From assembly GCA_039806955.1 (NCBI GenBank), contig JBDHQI010000003.1, forward strand, positions 1 through 64,000: DNA of 64,000 bases, given 5' to 3'. The notes under the pieces are model-generated. The model had not been told where the DNA came from and made no database searches. It saw only the letters and a list, made by a program, of their open reading frames with translations. A program made the position numbers and the translations under genes. Each line of letters starts with the position of its first letter. Positions within the stretch are counted from its first letter, which is position 1. The stretch is from JADLHS01 sp039806955. GTDB lineage: Bacteria; Verrucomicrobiota; Verrucomicrobiia; Limisphaerales; JADLHS01. Shown in pieces: positions 50,308 through 57,924 of this stretch.

Positions 50308-50333
50308 GGATTTTGGATTGATGAGTTTGGTGC

Positions 50334-50369
50334 GCGGCGGGTGGACGACCAAAGTCGCCCGCCCGCCGC
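50334..50369 (-). other. 16-bp hairpin before the 337-aa HMBD gene
   Basis: Arms GCGGCGGGTGGACGAC / GTCGCCCGCCCGCCGC with a 4-nt loop (two positions pair as G-U). It lies between the 39-aa lipoprotein gene and the HMBD gene. No T-run, so not a standard terminator; the position matches other hairpins after small secreted genes here. Confidence 0.5.
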
Positions 50370-50379
50370 CGAGATTTTA

Positions 50380-50499
50380 TTAGTGGCTATGCGTGTGAGT
50401 CGCGGAAGGCTGGCTGGAATTATCCTCCATGCTGGCGCAGCCGGTCAGCATAAGGCCCGCCGCCAACAACGTGAGCAAGACGGTGATTTTGATTTTCAT
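50380..50499 (-). CDS. 39-aa lipoprotein with His-rich tail
   Basis: Starts MKIKITVLLTLLAAGLMLTGCAS (lipobox LTGCAS), then about 18 mature residues with three His (ATHTHSH). The same plan as the 48-aa peptide at 33691 that heads the cus operon, though little sequence is shared beyond lipobox and tail. It sits 29 nt after the HMBD gene at 50529 in the fourth operon. A membrane-anchored His tag of this kind can bind Cu or Zn. Confidence 0.6.
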   Translation of the reverse strand: MKIKITVLLTLLAAGLMLTGCASMEDNSSQPSATHTHSH

Positions 50500-50528
50500 T
50501 ATTTAGTTGGAGCAACGCGTTCTGGCGT

Positions 50529-51089
50529 TCAGTGTTTGTGTTCGTCCTTTTTGGCCACGAGCTTCATGCCGCACTTGGGGCATTTACTGGGGCTGTCCTG
50601 CACCACGTCTTCGTGCATCGGGCAGGTGTATTGCATCGCGTGCTCGCCGCTTTCCATCTTCATGCCGAACTGCGTTCCCAGCACTTTGAGCAAGCCGTCG
50701 AGCTTCTTGAGGTTCGCCTCGGTCTTCGCCTGATCCTTCGCGTCGCCGGAGGCGTCGAGGTCCTCGGCCAGCTTGGCGATGTTCTTTACCGTGCCTTCGA
50801 CCTGGGTTTTCTTGTCTGCGGGAGCTTTGGGCACGAGCGCCTTCGCCAAGTCACGGATTTCAAAGGCAGTTTCGTGGACCTTTTCGAGCTGCTTCTTTTC
50901 CACGATTTCCTTCAACTCCGCGTGGTGCTCTTTGATTTCCTTCCAGATACCTTCGACCGTGTCGGGGATTTTCGCCTTCTCCCCGGCCTTGTGTTCGTGG
51001 CCTTCCTGCGCCGACGCGGTGGTGGCGGTCAGGCCGGTAAATCCGATGGCGGCGCAAAGCCCCATCGCCAGTAGTGTTTTCATTTTCAT
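50529..51089 (-). CDS. secreted helical HMBD protein
   Basis: 186 aa with a signal peptide ending ASA-QE (residue 27). A His/Glu region, a long helical middle (residues 40-135; KEIKEHHAELKEIVEKKQL) and a C-terminal HMBD (YTCPMHED...CPKCGMKL) with a KDEHKH tail. Its start overlaps the pump stop by one base (TAATG), so it is coupled to the RND gene. Likely a periplasmic metal buffer of the fourth system. Confidence 0.7.
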   Translation of the reverse strand: MKMKTLLAMGLCAAIGFTGLTATTASAQEGHEHKAGEKAKIPDTVEGIWKEIKEHHAELKEIVEKKQLEKVHETAFEIRDLAKALVPKAPADKKTQVEGTVKNIAKLAEDLDASGDAKDQAKTEANLKKLDGLLKVLGTQFGMKMESGEHAMQYTCPMHEDVVQDSPSKCPKCGMKLVAKKDEHKH

Positions 51090-54000
51090 TATTTTTCTTT
51101 CGTGGTTGCTTCTCCAACACCGGACGCAACACCGGTTTCCGCCAACGTGGCGGCGGCGTCTTGTTTGCGATGTTGGGGAAAATCATTTGAGCCGTTCCCC
51201 GGCAAAGCCGGGATGGCATCCAGTGGATCGGTCTGGTCGCGCTGGATGTATTTCTCCGCCGCTTTGCGGCCGAATTTGAAAAACACGGCGGGCGTCACCG
51301 CCATGTCGAGCAGCGTCGAGCTGATGAGTCCGCCGAGAATGACAACGGCGACCGGATACAAAATCTCTTTACCGGGCTGACCCGCCGCGAGCACGAGCGG
51401 AATGAGCGCCAGGCCCGCGACGGCGGCGGTCATCGTCACGGGCACGAGCCGTTCGAGCGAGCCGCGCACGATCATCTTCTCGTCGAACTTCTCGCCCTCG
51501 TGTTCCATCAGGTGGATGTAGTGCGAAATCATCATGATGGTGTTGCGCGAGGCGATGCCGGCCAGCGTGATGAGGCCGACGAGCGTGGCGATGGAAACTT
51601 TGCCGACCATGAAGTAGGTCAGCGCCAGCCCACCGATGAACGCCAGCGGGATGTTCAGCAGGATTTGCCCAACAATCATCGTCGAGCGGAAGTGTGAAAA
51701 GAGGACGAGGAACATCGTCGCCAGCGTCACGATGGAAAGGATGCCGATGAGCCGTGTGGCTTCCTGCTGGCTCTGGAACTGGCCTTCGTAGCTGATGAAG
51801 AAACCGGTCGGCAAGTGAACCTTCTCGGTAATCTTCTTTTGAATTTCAGTGACGACCGCCCCGAGGTCGCGCCCGGAGACGTTCGCCTGAACCACGATGC
51901 GCCGCTGGACGTTTTCGCGGTTGATGATGTTCGGGCCTTTGCTCTCGCGCACGTCCGCCAGCAACGCCAGCGGAACTTTCTGGCCGTTGGCCGTATCCAC
52001 GAGCATCTGGCGCATGTCTTCAACGTGGTTGCGCGACACTTCGTCGTAGCGGACAAACACATCGTAAGTCTTCTGGCCGTCGAGCACCTGGGCGACCGTT
52101 CGACCGTTGAGCGCGGTTTCGAGCAGCTCGTTGAGTTCGCCCACTTGAATGCCATAGAGCTTGGCCTTTTCGCGGTCGGGCTGGATGCGGACTTGCGGCA
52201 TCAACACCTGCTTCTCGATCTGCAAATCCACGATGCCCTCCACGGTTTTCATCTGGCCCTCGACCTCGGCGGCGGCGGCGCGTAACGCTTCGAGGTTCTC
52301 GCCGAAAATCTTCACGGCGATTTGCGCGCGCACGCCGGAAAGCAAATGATCCAGTCGGTGCGAAATCGGCTGGCCCACGCTGAAGACCACGCCGGGGATT
52401 TGGCCGAGTTTGTCGCGCACGTCGTCGAGGATTTGCTCGCGCGTTCGTTTGGACTTGCGGAAGTCCACGTCAATTTCGGTGTAGTGAACGCCTTCGGCGT
52501 GTTCATCCAGTTCCGCGCGCCCGGTGCGGCGTCCGGTGGAGATGACTTCGGGGACGGTGAGCAAAAGCTTCTCGGCGATTTCGCCGATGCGGTCGGATTG
52601 TTTGAGCGACGTGCCGGGTGCGGACAGCACGTTGATGGTGGCCGTGCCTTCGTTGAACTCCGGCAAAAATTCCTTGCCCATCATCGGGTAAAGCGCGAAT
52701 GAGCCGATCACCAGCACCAGCGCGATGCCCATTACCCACCACGGATGGCGCAGCGTGTATTTCAAAATCACCGCGCGGTCGAAGGCTTTGAGTTGCCGCA
52801 CGACCCAGCCGTCCGCCTCGTGTTCCATGCGTTTCATGCGCGGCAACAGGTAGGAACAGAGCGCGGGAATCACCGTCAACGACACGACGAACGACGCAAT
52901 CATTGCCACGATGGTCGCCACGCCGATGGGTGCGAACAATCGGCCTTCAATGCCGCCCAATCCGAACAGCGGGATGAACACCAGGATGATGAGCAGCGTG
53001 GCGAACAGGATGGAGTTCCGCACTTCCGCCGAAGCGTTGGCGATGACGCGCAGAACCGGCTTCGGTTGCGTCGCGTGGCGGTTCTCGCGCAGGCGGCGGA
53101 AGACGTTTTCCACATCTACAATCGCGTCGTCCACCACCATGCCGATGGCTACGGCCAGACCGCCGAGCGTCATGGTGTTGATGGTGATGCCCGCCCACTT
53201 GAAATAGAGAATCGTCACAACGAACGACAGCGGGATGGCCGTGAGCGTGATGAGCGTGGTGCGGAAGTTCAGCAGGAACAGGAACAGGATGATGACGACC
53301 ATGATCGCGCCGTCGCGAATGGCTTCTTCGACGTTGCTGATGGCGGCGTCAATGAAGCTGGCCTGCTTGAACAGCGGCGTGATTTTGATGTCGGCGGGCA
53401 AACCTTTTTGGATTTCGGCCAGCGCCTTCTCGACTTCAGCGGTGAGTTTGATGGTGTCCATGCCGGGCTGTTTCTGCACCGACACAATGACGGCGGACAC
53501 GCCGTTGACGCCCGCGTCGCCGCGCATGACCCGTTTGTCGAACTTCACCTCGGCCACGTCCTTGAGCAGGATGGGCACGCCCTGGCGCGATTCGATGACG
53601 GTGTTGGCGATGTCCTCGATGGCGATGCTGCGTCCGATATTACGGATGAGCGCCTCTTGGTTCGCGCCTTCGAGAAATCCACCGGCGGTGTTGACCTGCG
53701 ACTTCTCAGCGGCATCAGTGACTTGTTTGAGCGTGATGCCAAAGGCCGCCATCTTCTCCGGCGAAGCAAGCACCTGGTATTGTTTCACGCCGCCGCCAAT
53801 CGGGATGACTTGCGATACGCCCGGAATGGTCAGCAGGCGCGGGCGCACCGTCCAATCGGCGATGGTGCGCACGTCCATCGGCGCGGTCTTGCCGCCCTCG
53901 CTCGACAGGCCGATCAACATGATCTCGCCCATGATGGAGGAAATCGGACCCATCACCGGGCTGACGCCCTTGGGCAATTTTTCGGCGGCAAGTTGCAGAC

Positions 54001-54337
54001 GTTCCTGAACAAGTTGGCGAGCGCGATAGATGTCCATGCCCCAATCGAATTCCACGTAAAGAATCGAAAGTCCGATGCCGGAGTTGGAGCGGACACGCTT
54101 GACGCCCGGTGCGCCGTTCAACGCGGTTTCCAGCGGCAGCGTGACCAGCGTCTCGACTTCTTCGGGCGCGAGGCCGGCCGCTTCCGTGAGGATGTTGACG
54201 GTCGGGCGGTTCAAGTCCGGGAACACGTCCACCGGCAGTTTGAGCGCCACGAACGCGCCGTAAGCCAGCACGAGGATGCTGGCCGCCACGATGAACAGGC
54301 GGTTGCGCAGCGAAAATTCAATGAGGCGGTTTAACAT
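51089..54337 (-). CDS. RND heavy-metal efflux pump (fourth system)
   Basis: A 1082-aa HME-RND pump. Helix 4 carries LGGLAVAIGMVVDDAIVDVEN, with two adjacent Asp and no DFG, distinct from the three other pumps here. The long periplasmic loops are complete. The C-terminus carries a roughly 45-residue soluble extension (DPLDAIPALPGNG..., ending TTKEK). The operon order is tolC, adaptor, pump, followed by HMBD proteins and a two-component system. The metal is not evident; Cu or Zn would fit the HMBD partners. Confidence 0.9.
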   Translation of the reverse strand: MLNRLIEFSLRNRLFIVAASILVLAYGAFVALKLPVDVFPDLNRPTVNILTEAAGLAPEEVETLVTLPLETALNGAPGVKRVRSNSGIGLSILYVEFDWGMDIYRARQLVQERLQLAAEKLPKGVSPVMGPISSIMGEIMLIGLSSEGGKTAPMDVRTIADWTVRPRLLTIPGVSQVIPIGGGVKQYQVLASPEKMAAFGITLKQVTDAAEKSQVNTAGGFLEGANQEALIRNIGRSIAIEDIANTVIESRQGVPILLKDVAEVKFDKRVMRGDAGVNGVSAVIVSVQKQPGMDTIKLTAEVEKALAEIQKGLPADIKITPLFKQASFIDAAISNVEEAIRDGAIMVVIILFLFLLNFRTTLITLTAIPLSFVVTILYFKWAGITINTMTLGGLAVAIGMVVDDAIVDVENVFRRLRENRHATQPKPVLRVIANASAEVRNSILFATLLIILVFIPLFGLGGIEGRLFAPIGVATIVAMIASFVVSLTVIPALCSYLLPRMKRMEHEADGWVVRQLKAFDRAVILKYTLRHPWWVMGIALVLVIGSFALYPMMGKEFLPEFNEGTATINVLSAPGTSLKQSDRIGEIAEKLLLTVPEVISTGRRTGRAELDEHAEGVHYTEIDVDFRKSKRTREQILDDVRDKLGQIPGVVFSVGQPISHRLDHLLSGVRAQIAVKIFGENLEALRAAAAEVEGQMKTVEGIVDLQIEKQVLMPQVRIQPDREKAKLYGIQVGELNELLETALNGRTVAQVLDGQKTYDVFVRYDEVSRNHVEDMRQMLVDTANGQKVPLALLADVRESKGPNIINRENVQRRIVVQANVSGRDLGAVVTEIQKKITEKVHLPTGFFISYEGQFQSQQEATRLIGILSIVTLATMFLVLFSHFRSTMIVGQILLNIPLAFIGGLALTYFMVGKVSIATLVGLITLAGIASRNTIMMISHYIHLMEHEGEKFDEKMIVRGSLERLVPVTMTAAVAGLALIPLVLAAGQPGKEILYPVAVVILGGLISSTLLDMAVTPAVFFKFGRKAAEKYIQRDQTDPLDAIPALPGNGSNDFPQHRKQDAAATLAETGVASGVGEATTKEK

Positions 54338-54350
54338 GATGGCATCCTGT

Positions 54351-55526
54351 TCACTTGGAAACCGATCCGGTTGGTGCGTTGCTGGCAGACGGCGGCACCG
54401 CAGCCTCGGTCGTGGTGACTGCGCGTTTTTTCAGCAGCACCGCAATCAGGTTCGCCAGCAACAGCACGCCCAGCGCGAGGCCCATCCAGAGCAATGGCGA
54501 AGCCGCCGCGCCTGCGTGTTCGTGGTCGGCAGTCTTTGGCTCATCATGGGTGGCAGCGGGTGCATTTGTGCCGCCCGCTGCGGCGGGCTTGCGCGTGGTA
54601 ACATATTGAAGCTGGTAGTTGCCGAGCGTGACGACTTTGTCGCTGGGGAAAATGCCCTCGACCACTTCCACGTAACGGTCGTCCTTCATGCCGAGCACGA
54701 CGGGCTTTCGCTCAAACACCAATTCGTCCGTGTCCGACTGCACGAAGGCGAACAAGTTACCCGCCTCGCCAAGCACGGCGCTGTGCGGCACGGTTACGAC
54801 CGAATCCGCCTCGGCGGTGACGATGTTGAGTCGCGCGCGCATGTTGGGGCGCAACTTGAGGTCGGGGTTCTTGATTCGCACCCACACCTTGAGCGTGCGG
54901 GTTTCGGCATCGAGCGTGCCACTCAACAAATCCACCGTGCCGATGAACTCGTTCGTAGGATACGATTCAACCGAGACGCGAACCTTCTGGCCCGTTTTAA
55001 TCGCGGCGATTTGTCCCTCGAAAATCCGCCCTTCGGCATAGACCTCCGACAAATCCACGATTTCCATCAAGTGTTTGTTCGGCTCAACCGAGTCACCTTG
55101 CACGGCGTGGCGGTCAATGACGACGCCATCAATCGGCGCGGCGTATTGCACGCGCGGCGGCGGGTCGCCGAGTTGCAGGCTTTCCACTTCCACGACGACC
55201 TGGCCTTTCTTCACCGACTCGCCATCGCTGACTTTCACATCAATCACGCGACCGGCGATACGGCTGCTGACGGCAGCGGAGTGATTGGGGATGATTTCGA
55301 TCTGGCCGAAGACGAGCACGGTTTTGTCGAGCGTGCGCAACTGCGCTTCCTCGACCACAAGCGCGAGGTTTTTCCTCGCCTCGGCGGTAATGGCAATTGG
55401 ACCGGTGGTCGCGGCGTTGCCATCTTCGCCGGGTGCTTTGTTGTGGCCTTCATGCGGGAAGGCGGCAGGCGCGAAAGCGAGCAGCGCGACGAGTGTCGCG
55501 GATAATTTCAAATGGTTTGGTTTCAT
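54351..55526 (-). CDS. CzcB-like adaptor with C-terminal membrane anchor
   Basis: 391 aa from the ATG at 55526. Signal peptide (ending AAFPHEG), lipoyl half with SSRIAGRVIDVKVSDGESV, AAPIDGVVIDRHAVQGDSV, barrel and membrane-proximal domains. It then ends in a His-bearing linker (DHEHAG) and a second hydrophobic helix (about residues 350-372; LLWMGLALGVLLLANLIAVLL) with a basic flank. Adaptors normally have only an N-terminal anchor. The C-terminal helix may dock it on the pump. The pump gene follows after 13 nt. Confidence 0.85.
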   Translation of the reverse strand: MKPNHLKLSATLVALLAFAPAAFPHEGHNKAPGEDGNAATTGPIAITAEARKNLALVVEEAQLRTLDKTVLVFGQIEIIPNHSAAVSSRIAGRVIDVKVSDGESVKKGQVVVEVESLQLGDPPPRVQYAAPIDGVVIDRHAVQGDSVEPNKHLMEIVDLSEVYAEGRIFEGQIAAIKTGQKVRVSVESYPTNEFIGTVDLLSGTLDAETRTLKVWVRIKNPDLKLRPNMRARLNIVTAEADSVVTVPHSAVLGEAGNLFAFVQSDTDELVFERKPVVLGMKDDRYVEVVEGIFPSDKVVTLGNYQLQYVTTRKPAAAGGTNAPAATHDEPKTADHEHAGAAASPLLWMGLALGVLLLANLIAVLLKKRAVTTTEAAVPPSASNAPTGSVSK

Positions 55527-55546
55527 AATCGTTTCAGTCGGTAATT

Positions 55547-56812
55547 TCATTTCACGGGCAGCACGGCGGCAGTTGCCGTTTCCCACTCGGTCTTGGCGCG
55601 GACAAATCCAGCGAGTGACTCAAGGTAGGAGAGGCGCAAATCCGTCAACTGTTGTTGCGCTTGAATGACGGCGGTGATGGTGACGAGGCCGTCGGCGTAG
55701 CCCTTTTGCAGCAGCGCGATGTTTTCCTCCGCGAGCTTGATGGATTCCTCGCGATACTGGCGCAGGATGTCGAGCAATCGGCGCATCTGGTTCTCCGCCG
55801 TCTGCGCCTCGGTGGCGATGCGCAAATCGAGCGCGTTTAACTCGGCTTCGGCGCGCTGTTGGGTGGCTTGCGCTTCGTTGACTCGACCTTGATTGCGATT
55901 CCAAAATGGCAGCGGAATCGAAACACCCACGCCAAGGAAATTGTCGGTCTTTGTGCCAATGGGCGCATCGAACTTGCCCACCGAGCGGCTGTAATCAAAG
56001 CCCACCGTCCAATCCTCCCACTTCTCTGCCTTGGCCAGTTTGATTTCCGCTCCCGCGCGGTCAATGCCGAGCGCCGCCAACTGACGGTCGGGGCGGCGGG
56101 CAATCGCCTGGCGCGAAATCTCTGCAACGGTATTCGTGTCAAACTCTGCGCTCGTCGCGCCGGACATCTGGAGCGGCGTTTGCGGCTCGCGCCCAAGCAG
56201 GCGGTTCAGCGTCGTCGCGGCGATTTCCTGCTGATTGCTCAACGTCGCCTGCGCCAACGCCAGCCTCTGCAATTCCAGCTTGGCTGAGTTCACATCAGCA
56301 GCAGAAACCTCGGCGACTTTCAATCGCTTCTCCGAAACCTCGATGACTTTTTGAATGACGCCCTGAATCTCCTGATTCGCCTTGAGCTTCTCCTGCGTGA
56401 CGAGTAGTTCGCGGCTCAGCCCAAGCGCTTCACCCGCAAGCAGCCGCTCCTGATTGCGCACTTCGGCCAACGCCATCGCCACGTCCACGCGGGCGACGGC
56501 CTTGGCTTTCTTCAGTCGTCCGGTGATTGGGAAGCGTTGCTTGAAGCCGGTCGCGAAATCGTATTCGCCGTCGTTGGCAAACGCGCTGTCGTTCTTCCCG
56601 CCAAGTTCAAACTCCGGATTGGGCCACAGCCCGGCCTGCTTCAGCCGCCCCTCGGCTTGGCGGATGGCAAAGCGCGCGGCGGCAAGATCGCGGTTCTCTG
56701 CCAGCGCCGTTGCCACGGCGCTTTCCGGCGTGAGGTTGGTCGCTATTGGCCCGGCGATTGCGCTGAACCCGGCCAACAGAACCACTGAATAAATTGAAAA
56801 TCGTTTGAACAT
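55547..56812 (-). CDS. TolC-family outer-membrane channel (fourth system)
   Basis: 421 aa with a signal peptide (ending AIAGPIA near 23). OEP halves: ALAENRDLAAARFAIRQA and IARRPDRQLAALGIDRAGAEI. It is followed by the adaptor gene after 20 nt and preceded by the small His/Cys gene at 56944 and a strong hairpin (56901-56944). Confidence 0.87.
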   Translation of the reverse strand: MFKRFSIYSVVLLAGFSAIAGPIATNLTPESAVATALAENRDLAAARFAIRQAEGRLKQAGLWPNPEFELGGKNDSAFANDGEYDFATGFKQRFPITGRLKKAKAVARVDVAMALAEVRNQERLLAGEALGLSRELLVTQEKLKANQEIQGVIQKVIEVSEKRLKVAEVSAADVNSAKLELQRLALAQATLSNQQEIAATTLNRLLGREPQTPLQMSGATSAEFDTNTVAEISRQAIARRPDRQLAALGIDRAGAEIKLAKAEKWEDWTVGFDYSRSVGKFDAPIGTKTDNFLGVGVSIPLPFWNRNQGRVNEAQATQQRAEAELNALDLRIATEAQTAENQMRRLLDILRQYREESIKLAEENIALLQKGYADGLVTITAVIQAQQQLTDLRLSYLESLAGFVRAKTEWETATAAVLPVK

Positions 56813-56900
56813 AATTCGTCATCTAAAATTGGATTTCGGAAATAATCTGCCTGTAACAAGACAGAGGACTCCCCTGACACAAAGGACAGGGAACGGAGAG

Positions 56901-56944
56901 GAACTTGAATCAGGCCCGCGCGATGGCGCGCAGTTGATTCAAGT
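56901..56944 (-). other. strong hairpin between small Cys gene and tolC (fourth operon)
   Basis: 11-bp perfect arms (AACTTGAATCA / TGATTCAAGTT) with an inner GC-rich dyad (CGCGC/GCGCG). It starts at the stop codon of the small Cys/His gene. No T-run in the minus direction. Same place as the hairpins at 12828 and 19875. Confidence 0.6.
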
Positions 56945-57405
56945 TAAACGAGGGGCGGAGCGTGACTGCGGAACGCCGGACCAAGGCACACTTCAGGCGT
57001 GAAGATGAATTCACGGTGTGGCGGTTGGCGCGAAATTGGCGCTTCGGACTGAACGAAAGTCAGCGCCTGGGACAGCCAAAGCAGATTAAACGAGAGCAGC
57101 TTCCCAAAATCAGGCTTGGTAAGGATGGTTTGGTGGGCCGAAGGCGCGGCGGCTGTGAGCGAAGAACAACAGGCATGTTCGTCGCCGCTGTTCTTGTCCG
57201 AATCGTGCGAGTGATGATCGGAATCTGCGGACGCAGGAGCAGCGTCGTGCTCATGTTGGACTGCACCGTCTGCATGATGATCTGCACCGATCAAGGACTC
57301 CACCGAGCAGAAGCCGGACGCAGCAACCCAGACCAATAGCGACACCACCGCACAGAGGCGAAGGGCCAGCGATGATTTGCGTTGTCGCGAATGGGTCATG
57401 CTCAA
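56944..57405 (-). CDS. small secreted His/Cys-rich protein heading the fourth operon (diverged paralogue 3)
   Basis: 153 aa. Signal helix (residues 12-30), then GFCSVESLIGADHHADGAVQHEHD and a His/Asp stretch (DSDHHSHDSDKN) with HACCSSL. The C-terminal part is mostly different from the genes at 12852 and 19893 (tail RSHAPPLV against RAPSIAS). The shared plan is signal helix, SVESLxG/SVPGxxF, a CC pair, and a place directly before tolC. Probably binds Cu or Zn outside the membrane. Its promoter at 57421-57449 is sigma-70-like. Confidence 0.6.
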   Translation of the reverse strand: MSMTHSRQRKSSLALRLCAVVSLLVWVAASGFCSVESLIGADHHADGAVQHEHDAAPASADSDHHSHDSDKNSGDEHACCSSLTAAAPSAHQTILTKPDFGKLLSFNLLWLSQALTFVQSEAPISRQPPHREFIFTPEVCLGPAFRSHAPPLV

Positions 57406-57420
57406 TTGAAATCCGCCCGT

Positions 57421-57449
57421 ATATTATTGAAATTGATTCTCACCGTCAA
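57421..57449 (-). promoter_or_regulatory. sigma-70-like promoter for the fourth RND operon
   Basis: TTGACG, 17 nt, TAATAT on the minus strand, 16 nt before the start of the small His/Cys gene. A good vegetative promoter. Confidence 0.6.
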
Positions 57450-57458
57450 CGCCGCTGG

Positions 57459-57749
57459 TTACTTCTTGGCCTTCTTTTCCTCCTCGGAAAGTTTCTTCAT
57501 GTATTTGGCACTGTCCTTCTTGAAGTCGGAGAGGCAGCCCTTGCAGCAGAGTTTGATTTCTTGGCCTTCGTGCGTGAACACGTAAGGATCGCCCATGCTG
57601 CCAAGCTTTTCGCCATCGGTGATGCAGGTCGTGAGCGGATACGGCTTGGGTTTGTCAGCTTTCTTGGCATCGTCAGCAAATCCGGCGAACGGCGCGGCCA
57701 GCAGGGTGGCAGCGATGAGTGCGGCAAAGGCGTGTTTCAATGATTTCAT
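57459..57749 (-). CDS. small secreted YHS/TRASH-like protein
   Basis: 96 aa with a signal peptide ending FADDA (residue 26). The mature domain has TTCITDGEKL, DPYVFTHEGQEIKLCCKGCLSDFKKD, close to YHS/TRASH metal-binding domains (Cys about 42, 68, 69 and 72), and a Lys-rich helix end. Probably a periplasmic copper-like metal carrier. It has its own ECF-type promoter (57790-57812), separate from the fourth operon downstream. Confidence 0.7.
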   Translation of the reverse strand: MKSLKHAFAALIAATLLAAPFAGFADDAKKADKPKPYPLTTCITDGEKLGSMGDPYVFTHEGQEIKLCCKGCLSDFKKDSAKYMKKLSEEEKKAKK

Positions 57750-57789
57750 GGCTTTTAATCTTATGTCGTGTTCAGACCGACGCTTGTAT

Positions 57790-57812
57790 TACGCCGGTGC
57801 GCGGCAAATCCC
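57790..57812 (-). promoter_or_regulatory. ECF-type promoter element before the YHS-like gene
   Basis: GGGATTT, 12 nt, CGTA (TGAGGGATTT / CGTAATACAA) on the minus strand, 41 nt before the start at 57749. Confidence 0.65.
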
Positions 57813-57924
57813 TCAAAAATCTTTTGGCCGTGCCAGCGCATACCTGATCAGACACCGGGACGGGCTGAAGATTCAATTTGACGCGGCTGGCACGCCACCC
57901 GTCTCATGTTGAGGGATAACCCGT

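Noticed and set aside
52745..54334. 529-codon open frame on the plus strand opposite the fourth RND pump
   Set aside because: Mirror of a conserved coding strand, with Arg/His-rich non-protein-like composition.
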